DNA from: Microbacteriaceae bacterium
Lineage (GTDB): Bacteria; Actinomycetota; Actinomycetes; Actinomycetales; Microbacteriaceae
Reading direction: 5' to 3'
Assembly (NCBI GenBank): GCA_947378555.1
Contig: CANCKM010000003.1
Span: 1 to 55,467, forward strand
DNA: 55,467 nt
The notes beneath the pieces are model-generated. The model did not search any database. It had not been told where the DNA came from and saw nothing but the letters and a program-made list of their open reading frames with translations. Each line of letters starts with the position of its first letter. Within the stretch, counting starts at the first letter, position 1. Below are positions 10,522 through 19,707 of the stretch, piece after piece. A program made the position numbers and the translations under genes.

Positions 10522-11618
10522 TACCAGCAACATCGGCTGCCTCGCGCATCAAAGGTTCAGTGCGCATTGTTGGGGCAGGCCTGCTTGGAACCAGTATTGG
10601 CTTGGCGCTGGTGAAAAAGGGCGTGACGGTATTCGTAGATGATGTCTCGCCAGCCAATCAAAAACTTGCAATCGACTACGGTGCCGGCGTAAAAGCCTCA
10701 CCACTTGACGAGCCATCCTTGATTATCGTTTGTGTTCCGCCAGACGTAACGGCTAGCACGGTTGCGGCTGAGCTCAAGGCTCACCCGACGGCAGTTGTTA
10801 CCGACGTGGCAAGCGTCAAAGCCGAGATCCTTGAGCAACTTTCCCTTTTTGGATCAAGCCTCAATAACTATGTCGGTTCCCATCCGATGGCCGGCCGAGA
10901 ACGTGGGGGAGCCATCGCTGGTCGGGCAGACCTTTTCGTGGGGCGCCCATGGGTGGTTTCACCACATTCAGATTCTTCAAAGCATGCGGTTCAGTCGGTT
11001 GAAGATTTGGCCATTGAGCTCGGAGCCTTTCCGACGGTGTTTTCGGCTGAGGATCACGATCGAGCGGTAGCCATGGTTTCACACCTGCCGCAACTGGTCT
11101 CGAGTCTTTTGGCTTCACAGTTGAATCTTGCCGTGGCCAATGATTTGAGTTTGGCGGGTCAAGGATTGCGCGACACCACTCGCATAGCGGCTAGCGACCC
11201 CAAACTGTGGATTCAAATACTAGAGGCTAACGCACCGTCGCTTTCAGCGCTTCTTCGGAATTTTCTCGCCGAAGCAAATCAGGTACTCGTGGCCCTAGAA
11301 GAACCAGCCGCCCCAGGTGCGTTGGCTGCCATAGGTAATGTGCTCGAGCAAGGCAATCGCGGGGTAAACCGCATCCCAGGTAAGCACGGAAGCAATCCGA
11401 CCCAATATTCCCAGCTGGTCGTGATGATTGACGACAAGCCCGGAGAGTTGGCGAGGTTGCTAACCGAAATTGGTTTGATTGGGGTCAACCTAGAAGACTT
11501 GAAGCTAGAGCATTCCCCAGGAGCGCTAATCGGTTTGGTGGAAGTCTTTGTGATGCCCGAGATGGAGATTAAACTCAGCCAGGATCTCGTCGCTCGCGGT
11601 TGGAGAATTGCGGGATGA
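10518..11618 (+). CDS. tyrA: Prephenate dehydrogenase with ACT domain
   Basis: TyrA oxidatively decarboxylates prephenate on the route to tyrosine. The NAD-binding motif IVGAGLLGTSIGLAL lies near residue 18, the conserved histidine motif GSHPMAGRERGG near residue 125, and HLPQLVSS and LWIQILEAN segments follow. A C-terminal ACT domain (about 300-366, starting QLVVMIDDKPGEL) suggests feedback control, probably by tyrosine. The track ORF runs further upstream (10377) inside aroH; GTG 10518 gives a four-base GTGA overlap and a normal 366-residue protein. It ends in an ATGA overlap with cmk. Confidence 0.92.
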   Translation: MIPATSAASRIKGSVRIVGAGLLGTSIGLALVKKGVTVFVDDVSPANQKLAIDYGAGVKASPLDEPSLIIVCVPPDVTASTVAAELKAHPTAVVTDVASVKAEILEQLSLFGSSLNNYVGSHPMAGRERGGAIAGRADLFVGRPWVVSPHSDSSKHAVQSVEDLAIELGAFPTVFSAEDHDRAVAMVSHLPQLVSSLLASQLNLAVANDLSLAGQGLRDTTRIAASDPKLWIQILEANAPSLSALLRNFLAEANQVLVALEEPAAPGALAAIGNVLEQGNRGVNRIPGKHGSNPTQYSQLVVMIDDKPGELARLLTEIGLIGVNLEDLKLEHSPGALIGLVEVFVMPEMEIKLSQDLVARGWRIAG

Positions 11619-12304
11619 GCAATTTCGTTGTTGCCATAGATGGCCCAGCCGGATCCGGTAAATCTAGTGTTAGTCGGCAGGTAGCTCGAGAGCTCAATTT
11701 TGGATATTTGGATACCGGCGCGGCCTATCGAGCCTTGGCCTGGGCAGTGATGGAAGCCAGGCTTTTCAGCTTAGACAACCTGCAGATCGCTCTCGAGGAT
11801 ACTCCCACGTTTGAACGCGCTTTTGGATATCAGATTTCAACAGATCCGGAACATTACTTTGTTCGGGTTGGTGAAAGCGACGTCACCGAACAGATTCGCA
11901 GCAGCGAGGTCGCTGAGGCGGTAAGTGCTGTTGCTCGAATACCAGTGGTTAGAGACTTCATGAAAACTCTCACCAGAGCCATCGCTCAGGACTGCAAACA
12001 GTCAGGGATTGTGATTGAAGGGCGAGATATCACAACGGTTGTCGCGCCGGACGCCCAGGTAAAAATTCTGCTAACCGCCGATGAAACGGTTAGACTTAAA
12101 AGACGTTCCATTGAGCTTGGTGAAAAATCTTTTGCCGCCGTGGTTCGTCAAGTTTCCGAGCGTGATGCAAGCGACGCAAAAGTCGTCGATTTTATGACTC
12201 CGGCCACCGGAGTAACACTCGTTGACTCAACTAACCTCGATTTCAGGCAAACGGTTTCGGCCGTGTGCGCTCTAATCGAGCAGCAACGCAGTAAGGGAAT
12301 CTAA
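11615..12304 (+). CDS. cmk: Cytidylate kinase
   Basis: Cmk phosphorylates CMP and dCMP. The P-loop [12 protein letters not shown] is at residues 7-18, followed by [10 protein letters not shown], the EGRDITT motif and the LID-like [10 protein letters not shown] segment. Length is 229 aa from ATG 11615, which overlaps the tyrA stop as ATGA; the track start at TTG 11600 would add five residues without support. It is coupled to der by a one-base TAATG overlap, the order found in most actinobacteria. Confidence 0.95.
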   Translation: MSNFVVAIDGPAGSGKSSVSRQVARELNFGYLDTGAAYRALAWAVMEARLFSLDNLQIALEDTPTFERAFGYQISTDPEHYFVRVGESDVTEQIRSSEVAEAVSAVARIPVVRDFMKTLTRAIAQDCKQSGIVIEGRDITTVVAPDAQVKILLTADETVRLKRRSIELGEKSFAAVVRQVSERDASDAKVVDFMTPATGVTLVDSTNLDFRQTVSAVCALIEQQRSKGI

Positions 12305-13815
12305 TGACTATCGAAGACTTCAACGCCGAACCAATTGACCCGGCGTTCATTGAAAAAATTCGCAGCTTGAGCACCGAAGAGGAAGAAGCCCGTGCCCGGG
12401 TTTTGCGATCAGGCCTCGAGGACTACGACCTTGAGCCGGAGGACCTTGACGTCCTCGGCAACGAAATCGACCTCGACGGTGGCTACCAACTACTTCCTGC
12501 CCTTCCAGTCCTGGCAATCGTTGGTCGTCCAAACGTAGGTAAATCTGCCCTGGTGAACCGGATTCTAGGTCGCCGCGAAGCCGTTGTCGAAGACAAACCC
12601 GGAGTCACCCGTGACCGAGTTTCTTATAAGGCCGAATGGAACACCCGTAAGTTCACATTAGTTGACACCGGTGGCTGGGAACCCGATGCCCGTGGAATCG
12701 ATAAATCCGTAGCTCTTCAGGCCGAAATTGCCGTGGAGCTCGCGGACGCAGTCTTGTTCGTTGTAGATGCGATGGTTGGACCAACCAGCACCGATGAACG
12801 AGTCGTAAAGATGCTGAGGGCAAGCGGAAAGCCCGTCATCCTAGCCGCAAATAAAATTGATGACCTGCGCCAAGAGCCAGAGGCTGCATCGCTCTGGGCC
12901 TTGGGGTTGGGCGAACCCATGCCGGTTTCTGCTTTGCACGGGCGAGGTGTTGCCGACTTGCTTGATGCCGCAATGAAGGTGTTGCCAGCAATCTCGGCGG
13001 TAGCCAAGGAAGAGTTCGGTGGTCCTCGCCGGGTAGCACTCATTGGCCGACCAAATGTTGGTAAATCCTCACTTTTGAACCGCGCCGTTGGATCAGAGCG
13101 TGCAGTGGTGAACGAACTTGCTGGAACCACTCGCGATCCTATTGATGAACAGGTTGAGTTGGGTGGCAAGGTATGGCGATTCGTCGACACTGCCGGCATC
13201 CGCCGCCGTGTCCACCTGGCTCAGGGAGCAGACTTTTACGCTTCGCTTCGCACCGCAGCCGCTCTTGAGCGCGCCGAGGTGGCAGTTGTTCTCTTCGACG
13301 TCACACAACCGATCAGCGAAGCCGATATTCGGATTGTCGACATGGTTCTTGAATCTGGCCGGGCCTTGGTTCTGGCTTTTAACAAGTGGGACGAGCTCGA
13401 TGACGAAAGACGTCGATACCTAGAGCGTGAAATTGAGCAGGATCTTGCCCACGTCGACTGGGCTCCGAGGGTCAACATTTCGGCCAAGACGGGTCGCCAC
13501 CTTGAGAAGTTGGTTCCCGCGCTAGAAATTGCCCTTGATTCATGGGATCAGCGAATCGCCACCGGAAAACTAAACGCGTTTATCCAAGAGTTGACGATGG
13601 AAACCCCGCACCCAGTGCGTGGCGGAAAGCAACCCCGAATCCTATTCGCTACCCAGGCAAGCAGCCGCCCTCCAAAGTTCGTGCTCTTTACCACCGGCTT
13701 CTTGGATCCGGGCTACCGTCGGTTCATTCAGCGTCGCCTGCGAGAAACCTATGGTTTTGAAGGCACGCCGATTGAGGTTGGAATGCGCATCCGTGAGAAG
13801 CGCAAGCGCACCTAG
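12304..13815 (+). CDS. der: Ribosome biogenesis GTPase Der (EngA)
   Basis: Der is a double-GTPase needed for 50S subunit maturation. Two G domains are visible: [12 protein letters not shown] near residue 75 with DTGGWE and NKIDD, and [12 protein letters not shown] near residue 246 with DTAGIRR and NKWDE. A C-terminal KH-like domain follows and ends in a basic tail. The acidic N-terminal extension of about 65 residues before the first P-loop is common in actinobacterial Der. It is the last gene of the parA-to-der run; the tRNA-Pro promoter starts seven bases after its stop. Confidence 0.96.
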   Translation: MTIEDFNAEPIDPAFIEKIRSLSTEEEEARARVLRSGLEDYDLEPEDLDVLGNEIDLDGGYQLLPALPVLAIVGRPNVGKSALVNRILGRREAVVEDKPGVTRDRVSYKAEWNTRKFTLVDTGGWEPDARGIDKSVALQAEIAVELADAVLFVVDAMVGPTSTDERVVKMLRASGKPVILAANKIDDLRQEPEAASLWALGLGEPMPVSALHGRGVADLLDAAMKVLPAISAVAKEEFGGPRRVALIGRPNVGKSSLLNRAVGSERAVVNELAGTTRDPIDEQVELGGKVWRFVDTAGIRRRVHLAQGADFYASLRTAAALERAEVAVVLFDVTQPISEADIRIVDMVLESGRALVLAFNKWDELDDERRRYLEREIEQDLAHVDWAPRVNISAKTGRHLEKLVPALEIALDSWDQRIATGKLNAFIQELTMETPHPVRGGKQPRILFATQASSRPPKFVLFTTGFLDPGYRRFIQRRLRETYGFEGTPIEVGMRIREKRKRT

Positions 13816-13821
13816 GTCGTT

Positions 13822-13850
13822 TTGAACTGAGGAGGCAGGCAGGGTATTCT
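13822..13850 (+). promoter_or_regulatory. Promoter of the tRNA-Pro gene
   Basis: TTGAAC (13822-13827) and TATTCT (13845-13850) are separated by 17 bases, the best sigma-70-like pair in the window. The predicted start is about 23 bases before the mature tRNA 5' end. Confidence 0.7.
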
Positions 13851-13879
13851 TTCTTAGTTGCCGAGAGGCAATGAGACAG

Positions 13880-13953
<74 letters not shown>

Positions 13954-14084
13954 CGGTTTTTTTGCATCTTTCACTAACCCTGAGGATATCTCGGGACAAA
14001 CGTGCAAAAACATCTCTAGAATTAGTACTTGTGCGCAACTTATTAAGATAGTTGCCCTAGTCTTTGCCGAGGGGTGAATCTCCA

Positions 14085-15836
14085 GTGACTCTTACGCTAC
14101 AGAAACCAGAAGCGAAAACGGAACCTAGAGTTTCGATACCGGAACTTCCAACCCCGCCAAACGATTTTGAGCTTTGGTGGTACCTCGGTCGTCAACGACG
14201 TGAAGTTCAAATCGCAATGTCACTTTCCTTTATCATCGCCTCCGTGAGCATGATTGAGTTTTCAAGGAACTCGCCATGGCTTTTTGTCTTTTTTATTCTG
14301 TTGGGCGTCAATGTAGTTTCCTCAGTTTTGCATCTCTTTACAGGGTTCAACGGCAGGAAAGTTTCCCGTCAGAGTCACGAGAAAACCGTGGCCAGCTGGA
14401 AGGATCGAGCTGACAAAACTTATGCGGATGTCGACGTGTACTTGCCCTGTTGCGCGGAGGACCTCTCGGTGCTTCGAAACACGTTCTATTACACCTCCAA
14501 GATGGAGTGGGGTGGCAACCTCAAGGTTTGGGTTTTAGACGACGCTGACCAGCCGGAGGTAAAACTCCTGGCTCAAGAATTCGGTTTCGAGTACATAGTC
14601 CGCTCAAATCGCGGCGAGATGAAAAAGGCGGGAAACCTCAAGAATGCATTCTCGACAACGACGGCGGAATTCATTGTCATCTTCGACGCTGATTTTTGCC
14701 CAAGGGTTGATTTTCTTGAACACACCGTTCCCTACATGGTGGATGAAAAAGTGGGCATCGTGCAAACCCCGCAGTTCTTTGATGTCAAACCTCACATGAG
14801 TTGGCTCGAGCGAACCGCAGGAGCCACCCAGGAACTCTTCTATCGCTGGGTGCAGCCATCGCGCGATCGTCTGGGTGGCGCAGTGTGCGTTGGCTCATGT
14901 GCTCTCTATCGCAGAACAGCGCTGGATGAAATCGGCGGTTTCGCTCAGATTGAACACAGCGAAGATGTTCACACTGGACTCGCCCTGATGCGAGCTGGTT
15001 TTGAGACAAAGTACGTTCCGATCCTGATTTCTAGGGGACTATGCCCGGACGACCTCAGTGGCTTCCTGAACCAGCAGTACAGATGGGCCAACGGTTCCAT
15101 GACTTTGCTGAAGAGCGGAACTGCCCAGATTTTCCCCCTCAGCGTTTGGCAGGCGGCGTGTTTCTGGTCTGGCTTCAGCTACTACATCAGCACCGCGGTA
15201 AACGTGCTGCTACTGCACTTTCCAATTGTTTATCTGTTACTGTTTGACCCAACTGCGGTTAGAGCTTCGTACGTTCTCTACTTTTTACCTGGTTTCTTTA
15301 CGTACTTCGTCTTGATTCCAAGGGCCTCAAGGTTGCCCTGGCGCTTTGAGGTGATGCGAGTGCAAATTGCTTACAGCCTGTCTCACGCGCTAGCAATCTG
15401 GCACAAGATTCTGGGTATAACGGCCGGCTGGGTGCCGACCGGTGTGGTTGGAAAAAAGAACCCGCTAGCCAGGTCAATAGCCAAGGTTGGGCTTACCGTG
15501 CTTGCTGTGAACGTCCTGGTTCCCTCCGTCGCAATGACCTATGACATTGCCGTGTATGGCTGGAAGGAATACTGGGCCACGGCTGCTGTCTTAGTTTCCT
15601 ACACCTACTTGGCCGTTCCGCTGGCTTGGGGATTTCTCACACTGCTCTACCCAAATATCTCAATCCCCGATTGGTTGCAGCGCAAGCCGAAACTCAGAAA
15701 ACCAAGGGAACCTAACAGGAGTGGCCAACTGTCGCTGCCTAGAGCTTTCCTGATCACCTGCGCCCTGATTGTTTTTGGGTTCTTCGCGACCGTTGGCTTT
15801 GACGCCCCGCTTGCCTTCCTGACAGCAACTGCCTAG
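14085..15836 (+). CDS. Membrane GT2 glycosyltransferase, cellulose-synthase-like (CslA/BcsA type)
   Basis: This is a processive beta-glycan synthase candidate. Two transmembrane helices (about 45-95) precede a cytosolic GT2 domain with all synthase motifs: VLDDAD, FDADF (DxD), HSEDVHTG (TED-like) and QQYRWANGS (QxxRW). About six further helices follow. The protein ends after the last helix, with no PilZ domain or RxxxR c-di-GMP motif, unlike BcsA of proteobacteria. The start is GTG 14085 with GAGGGGTGA eight bases upstream; the track start TTG 14064 lies before that site. The next gene encodes a GH6 cellulase lipoprotein, as in Streptomyces cslA-cslZ. The polymer itself (cellulose or another beta-glucan) is inferred. 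Confidence 0.88.
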   Translation: MTLTLQKPEAKTEPRVSIPELPTPPNDFELWWYLGRQRREVQIAMSLSFIIASVSMIEFSRNSPWLFVFFILLGVNVVSSVLHLFTGFNGRKVSRQSHEKTVASWKDRADKTYADVDVYLPCCAEDLSVLRNTFYYTSKMEWGGNLKVWVLDDADQPEVKLLAQEFGFEYIVRSNRGEMKKAGNLKNAFSTTTAEFIVIFDADFCPRVDFLEHTVPYMVDEKVGIVQTPQFFDVKPHMSWLERTAGATQELFYRWVQPSRDRLGGAVCVGSCALYRRTALDEIGGFAQIEHSEDVHTGLALMRAGFETKYVPILISRGLCPDDLSGFLNQQYRWANGSMTLLKSGTAQIFPLSVWQAACFWSGFSYYISTAVNVLLLHFPIVYLLLFDPTAVRASYVLYFLPGFFTYFVLIPRASRLPWRFEVMRVQIAYSLSHALAIWHKILGITAGWVPTGVVGKKNPLARSIAKVGLTVLAVNVLVPSVAMTYDIAVYGWKEYWATAAVLVSYTYLAVPLAWGFLTLLYPNISIPDWLQRKPKLRKPREPNRSGQLSLPRAFLITCALIVFGFFATVGFDAPLAFLTATA

Positions 15837-15851
15837 CATCACTAACGGTTG

Positions 15852-15884
15852 CGCTCTTGAGAGGGCACGATTTCGCTCTTGAGA
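15852..15884 (+). repeat. Direct repeat CGCTCTTGAGA, two copies 22 bases apart
   Basis: The 11-base sequence occurs at 15852-15862 and 15874-15884 in the gap upstream of the GH6 gene. The register is 22 bases, about two helical turns, which suits binding of a regulator dimer on one DNA face. The binder is unknown. Confidence 0.55.
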
Positions 15885-15951
15885 AAGCAAGGCCGGGTGT
15901 CGATTCGAGTATTAGCACACAGAGTAATTAGTTGAAACTTTTACCTGTTGC

Positions 15952-15957
15952 TAAACT
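15952..15957 (+). promoter_or_regulatory. Candidate -10 element of a leaderless GH6 promoter
   Basis: TAAACT is followed by six bases and then the GTG start at 15964, with no ribosome site. TTGAAA at 15932-15937 could be a -35, but the 14-base spacer is short. Confidence 0.45.
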
Positions 15958-15963
15958 TTAGCG

Positions 15964-16974
15964 GTGTCTAAAATCCTCAGAATCCAGCCGAGCCACCGGG
16001 GTGAAAGACGCATAGCCACAGTTATCGCTTCCTGTGTTTTAGCCCTAGCCGTAGGAGTGTCAACTTCCGGTTGCACGGGACCGCTGGCAGACCTGCTATC
16101 AGGCAATCCGCTGAGATCCAAGACCTTCTTTGTAAACCCATTTTCGGAGGCGGCCAAGGCGGCTGAGGCGGTCAACGAGTGGTCGAGTTACGCAGCGACC
16201 ACAGGTTTTAAAAAACTCGCAGCTCAACCTTCCGGGATTTGGCTAACCCCCGAGAAATACAGCATAAGGACGGTTCATGAAACTGTCTCAAGATTTGTGC
16301 ATTCGGCTGCTCGACTCAAGAGGACCCCAATTTTTGTCGTGTATGGAATCCCAAATCGCGACTGCGGAAGCGAGTCTGGGGGAGGGCTTTCCCGCCACGA
16401 CTATCCGCGATGGATTGCAAACATTGCCTCAGCTGTGACCAACAGTCAAGCAGTAATTATTCTGGAACCGGATTCTCTTGCTCTCACCGAAACCTGCAAC
16501 AACGAGGCTGAGCGTCTGTCTGAGATTCGGAGTGGGATCGAGGCTTTTGCTAAGACTCAGGCAATCCTGTATATTGATGCTGGGCACTCTGAATGGCTTG
16601 AGCCCGAAAAAATTTCTAATCTTTTGAATCAAGCAGGTGTGCAACGGGTTCAGGGTTTCTTTACAAACGTTGCTAACTACAACTCAACTTCAAGAGAACA
16701 AAGATTTGCCGAACAGGTTTCCGCACTAACCGGCGGTTCGCACTACGTGATTGACACCTCAAGAAATGGTGGGGGGTCGAACGGGATTTGGTGCAATCCT
16801 GAGGGTAGAAAGCTTGGTCAAACCACGTTGGTCAACTCCAAAGGTGGCGCAGAGGATGCGCGGCTATGGATTAAACCTCCTGGGGAAAGCGATGGCTACT
16901 GTAACGGTGGTCCAGTCGCTGGAGCTTGGTGGGAGGCCAGAGCCGAGCAACTGATTTTAGATTCAAACTGGTAG
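15964..16974 (+). CDS. Secreted GH6 family cellulase lipoprotein (CslZ-like)
   Basis: A basic N terminus and hydrophobic segment end in the lipobox STSGC with Cys37, so the mature protein (about 300 aa) should be anchored outside the membrane. The rest is a GH6 catalytic domain: VVYGIPNRDC (acid Asp), ILEPDSLA, YIDAGHSEWL, TNVANYN, VIDTSRNGG, WCNPEGRKLG and WIKPPGESDG. GH6 enzymes invert beta-1,4-glucan bonds. There is no carbohydrate-binding module, so a role in trimming the product of the adjacent synthase is more likely than plant cellulose feeding. The GTG start has no Shine-Dalgarno but has TAAACT six bases upstream. Confidence 0.9.
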   Translation: MSKILRIQPSHRGERRIATVIASCVLALAVGVSTSGCTGPLADLLSGNPLRSKTFFVNPFSEAAKAAEAVNEWSSYAATTGFKKLAAQPSGIWLTPEKYSIRTVHETVSRFVHSAARLKRTPIFVVYGIPNRDCGSESGGGLSRHDYPRWIANIASAVTNSQAVIILEPDSLALTETCNNEAERLSEIRSGIEAFAKTQAILYIDAGHSEWLEPEKISNLLNQAGVQRVQGFFTNVANYNSTSREQRFAEQVSALTGGSHYVIDTSRNGGGSNGIWCNPEGRKLGQTTLVNSKGGAEDARLWIKPPGESDGYCNGGPVAGAWWEARAEQLILDSNW

Positions 16975-17029
16975 CCGATTTAGGTAGCCAGTAGGTGTAA
17001 GTAGTAGCACAGATGGATATGGAGAAAAA

Positions 17030-18016
17030 ATGAACTATTCAGCCGAGGAACCGCGTGTAGCGGTAATCATTGAAGACGAAGATGACATTCGCGATTTGCT
17101 CGAGGTAATTCTCGTGCAGGCAGGCTTTCACACGATTGCCACCAAGTCGGGTATCGAGGGAATCATGGCCGTTAAGGAACATTCTCCGCTCATAACCACA
17201 CTTGATGTGAGCATGCCTGGAATGGACGGCTTTGAAGTAGCAAAGCGAATTAGATCATTCAGCTCGAGCTACATTTTCATGCTGACCGCTCGCGATGAAG
17301 AGATTGACACCATCCAAGGCTTAGAAGCCGGTGCCGATGATTACATCACTAAGCCATTCCGACCTCGCGAACTTCGTGCGCGAATCGATGCCGTTCTGCG
17401 ACGTCCTGTGTCGATGAAGCTAACCAATGGCTTCCGCGAACTGCGTTCGGATGACGCATCGTCTGACACCAGAGTGCTCGAGCGCTTGGATGCACGTGGC
17501 CCGAGCACAACCGCCACTATGACGCCTGCCGAAATGGACGCTGTTGCTAGCCGCTCAAACATTCAGAAATCCGATCAACTAGCCGCCCCGGCCCGTGCCG
17601 CGGCGCGACCAGCCAGTGCAGCCGCACCAAAGCCAACTGTGGCCGCGGCCCCAACCCCACCGGTTGCCGCCCCGACCGAAGCCGGCGAGAACTGGTTGAC
17701 GCACAATGGTCTTCGCTTGATGCCTTCAATGCGTCTTGTTGAGGTAGACGACGTTGAGATCGATTTGACGCGAACCGAGTTTGACCTTCTAGCTTCACTG
17801 ATCGAGTCAAACCGTCGTGTTCGCAGCAAGGCCGACCTAGCGCTTTTGCTTCGTGGCGAAAGCTACGTCACCGCGTACTTTGTGAACGAGTCTGACAAAC
17901 GCGCTGTAGAGACCCACATCAGCAACCTGCGTCGTAAGCTCGGAGACGGCCTCAACACTCCTCGTTGGATTGAAACCGTCCGTGGCGTTGGATACCGTTT
18001 GGCTCCAGCCCAGTAG
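17030..18016 (+). CDS. OmpR-family response regulator
   Basis: The receiver domain (about 8-125) has the acidic pair in IIEDEDD, phosphoacceptor Asp59 in TLDVSMPGMDG, the T in MLTARDE and the K in YITKPF. The C-terminal winged helix (about 235-328) includes TRTEFDLLASLIE, VETHISNLRRKLG and VRGVGYRL. Between them lies an unusually long linker (about 110 aa) that ends in an Ala/Pro-rich stretch. ATG 17030 has GGAG upstream. No kinase gene is adjacent; the likely partner is the histidine kinase at 20468, three genes on. It is followed by a strong terminator, so it ends the plus-strand glycan run. Confidence 0.92.
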   Translation: MNYSAEEPRVAVIIEDEDDIRDLLEVILVQAGFHTIATKSGIEGIMAVKEHSPLITTLDVSMPGMDGFEVAKRIRSFSSSYIFMLTARDEEIDTIQGLEAGADDYITKPFRPRELRARIDAVLRRPVSMKLTNGFRELRSDDASSDTRVLERLDARGPSTTATMTPAEMDAVASRSNIQKSDQLAAPARAAARPASAAAPKPTVAAAPTPPVAAPTEAGENWLTHNGLRLMPSMRLVEVDDVEIDLTRTEFDLLASLIESNRRVRSKADLALLLRGESYVTAYFVNESDKRAVETHISNLRRKLGDGLNTPRWIETVRGVGYRLAPAQ

Positions 18017-18025
18017 TAGGTGTTT

Positions 18026-18062
18026 AAAAACCGGTCAGGCAATCAGCCTGACCGGTTTTTTT
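18026..18062 (+). terminator. Rho-independent terminator after the response regulator
   Basis: A long perfect stem (ACCGGTCAGGC / GCCTGACCGGT, extended by A/T pairs) with an AATCA loop is followed by a run of T. It lies nine bases after the stop codon. The A-run on the other side means it could also work on the minus strand. Confidence 0.92.
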
Positions 18063-18176
18063 ATGTCCTGATTTGGGCTTGAGTGCACGGCATTTTAGAG
18101 GGCGTTGATTCTTCTTTGCAATCGTGATGGGCCTTGCCGCCACAGCGTCGCGACTTCACAGGGAGTCCTCAGGCAC

Positions 18177-18211
18177 AAAAAAACACGGACCCCAGAGGGG
18201 ACCGTGTTTTT
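18177..18211 (-). terminator. Rho-independent terminator of the minus-strand GT2 gene
   Basis: On the minus strand the stem AACACGGTCCCC / GGGGTCCGTGTT (one central mismatch) with a short CTCT-like loop is followed by a run of T, seen as seven A on the plus strand at 18177-18183. It starts 14 bases after the stop of the 18225-19670 gene. Confidence 0.88.
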
Positions 18212-18224
18212 GGGTGAAAGCTGT

Positions 18225-19670
18225 TTAGACGCGGAAGCCTCGGTGAGACTTCAACACTCTGCGGAGCATGAATAGGGTCTGAACTGCGGCGGTCCAACCT
18301 AGGATTGGCCAACCGATGTCCAAGATAAGGGTCTGGGTCTTGAGGGACAACTGGGTCCAGAGCAACGCTAGTGCCGCAAAGAAAACCACGGTTCCAACTA
18401 GTGGGCTGAGGAACGCGTTTCCTGACCCACCCTCAGCCTTTGCCTGTTCGGCCCAGCTGTCGGTCTGTGAGTTCTTGGCGAATCGGCCCCAGGCGCGAAC
18501 AAAGTGGCCCATGCGAACCCACATGTAAATCTCAGGGAGAAATACTGAGTAGGCGTAGCCTAGGTCGCGCCAGGTGCGAGCCTTCATCGACATTGCAGTC
18601 TTAATGTTCAGGACTGTTGCAACGAATGGTGGGATCAGCCAGATTGGTGAGAAGACGAAGGTCTTGTTCGAAAGAGCACCTGCGAGAAGCAGAACGAACA
18701 AGAGGCGTGTGATTACGTTTACCAACATCGAAACGTTCTCAGTCCAACGCAAACGAAGGTTCGGGTGGAATGGCATACCCTTAGTGTCGCCTCGCTGACC
18801 AGGCCACATGAGCTCAATCGCTCCAGCGTTCCACTTGACCTGCTGAGCGTCAAGACCACGAAGGCTTGTCATACCGCCCACGAATGCTCGGGAAGTCGCG
18901 CTGATCTTGGTAAGGAATCCGGCGTTCTTGATTTGCAATGACAACAGTGAGTCTTCAACTTCGCTGTCACGAACCCAAGGTGAGTTCTGTCGGTTTTCGG
19001 CCATAACTTCGCGCAGAGCCTTGATCGAGAAGATTGAGTACTGACCACCGAGTACGGCCATGTTGCGACCGCGGAGCATGTTCTGCATGTTGAAGGCGGC
19101 GAACTGTGCGCGCTGACCAGAAATCAGGAAGTTCTCAAGCGGGCCGGATCGCTTGGCGTCGTCGATGGTGTAAATCGCCGAGATGCCGCCGATGCGGGAG
19201 TCCGAAGCAATTTCAGCTTCTAGCAACTCGATTGCATTTGGCTGAGCGGTCGTGTCGCCGTCAACACCAAGCATGTAGTCGCAGGCCTCAACGAGCGAGA
19301 AGCCGTAGTTTAGGGCTCCAACCTTTTTGTCCGGGTTGCGACCGATGTCGTGCACGAAAATCTGTGTGTTTTGGGTTACGCCGTCCCAGGTGCGGGAGTG
19401 TGAGCCAGCGAAGTGGCTTGCAACCTTGGCAGTGTTGTCAGTGGTGTTGTTGACGACAACGTGAATGACGTCTGGCAGGCGAGTCTGGCTCAAAAGTGAG
19501 TCGAGCACCTCGCCGATTGAATCCGCCTCGTTGTAGGCCGGGATTACACAGCCAATCGAGGAACGCATGGTTGGAAGCTCATCAATCATGTCGTGGAAAG
19601 TGTCGTCAAACGCCGACTGTACAGGCGTGGCCTTGGAAGGGCCTCGGAAATTTTTGTCGTTTTTATTCAT
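18225..19670 (-). CDS. Membrane GT2 glycosyltransferase (NodC/PgaC-like)
   Basis: The 481-residue protein begins with about 35 hydrophilic residues, then a GT2 domain with VIPAYNEADSIG, VDGDTTAQP (DxD), VRDSEVEDS (ED) and QQVKWNAG. The last replaces the usual QxxRW by QxxKW. Four or more membrane helices occupy the C-terminal half, which suits polymer synthesis coupled to export. It is monocistronic on the minus strand with its own terminator. The likely -10 (TAGTAT, minus strand) lies next to three GGTTTTTCC-like repeats. The donor sugar cannot be read from sequence. Proximity suggests work with the cellulose-synthase-like gene. Confidence 0.87.
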   Translation of the reverse strand: MNKNDKNFRGPSKATPVQSAFDDTFHDMIDELPTMRSSIGCVIPAYNEADSIGEVLDSLLSQTRLPDVIHVVVNNTTDNTAKVASHFAGSHSRTWDGVTQNTQIFVHDIGRNPDKKVGALNYGFSLVEACDYMLGVDGDTTAQPNAIELLEAEIASDSRIGGISAIYTIDDAKRSGPLENFLISGQRAQFAAFNMQNMLRGRNMAVLGGQYSIFSIKALREVMAENRQNSPWVRDSEVEDSLLSLQIKNAGFLTKISATSRAFVGGMTSLRGLDAQQVKWNAGAIELMWPGQRGDTKGMPFHPNLRLRWTENVSMLVNVITRLLFVLLLAGALSNKTFVFSPIWLIPPFVATVLNIKTAMSMKARTWRDLGYAYSVFLPEIYMWVRMGHFVRAWGRFAKNSQTDSWAEQAKAEGGSGNAFLSPLVGTVVFFAALALLWTQLSLKTQTLILDIGWPILGWTAAVQTLFMLRRVLKSHRGFRV

Positions 19671-19701
19671 AAAATCAATGCTTCCAGACGATTCACAGCG
19701 A

Positions 19702-19707
19702 ATACTA
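19702..19707 (-). promoter_or_regulatory. Candidate -10 element of the minus-strand GT2 gene
   Basis: TAGTAT on the minus strand lies 31 bases before the ATG. TTATGG about 18 bases further upstream is a weak -35. The repeats at 19708-19739 cover the -35 region. Confidence 0.4.

Noticed and set aside
14085-15836. PilZ domain in the cellulose-synthase-like protein
   Set aside because: The C terminus ends in a membrane helix after a short basic segment; no RxxxR plus DxSxxG pair is present.
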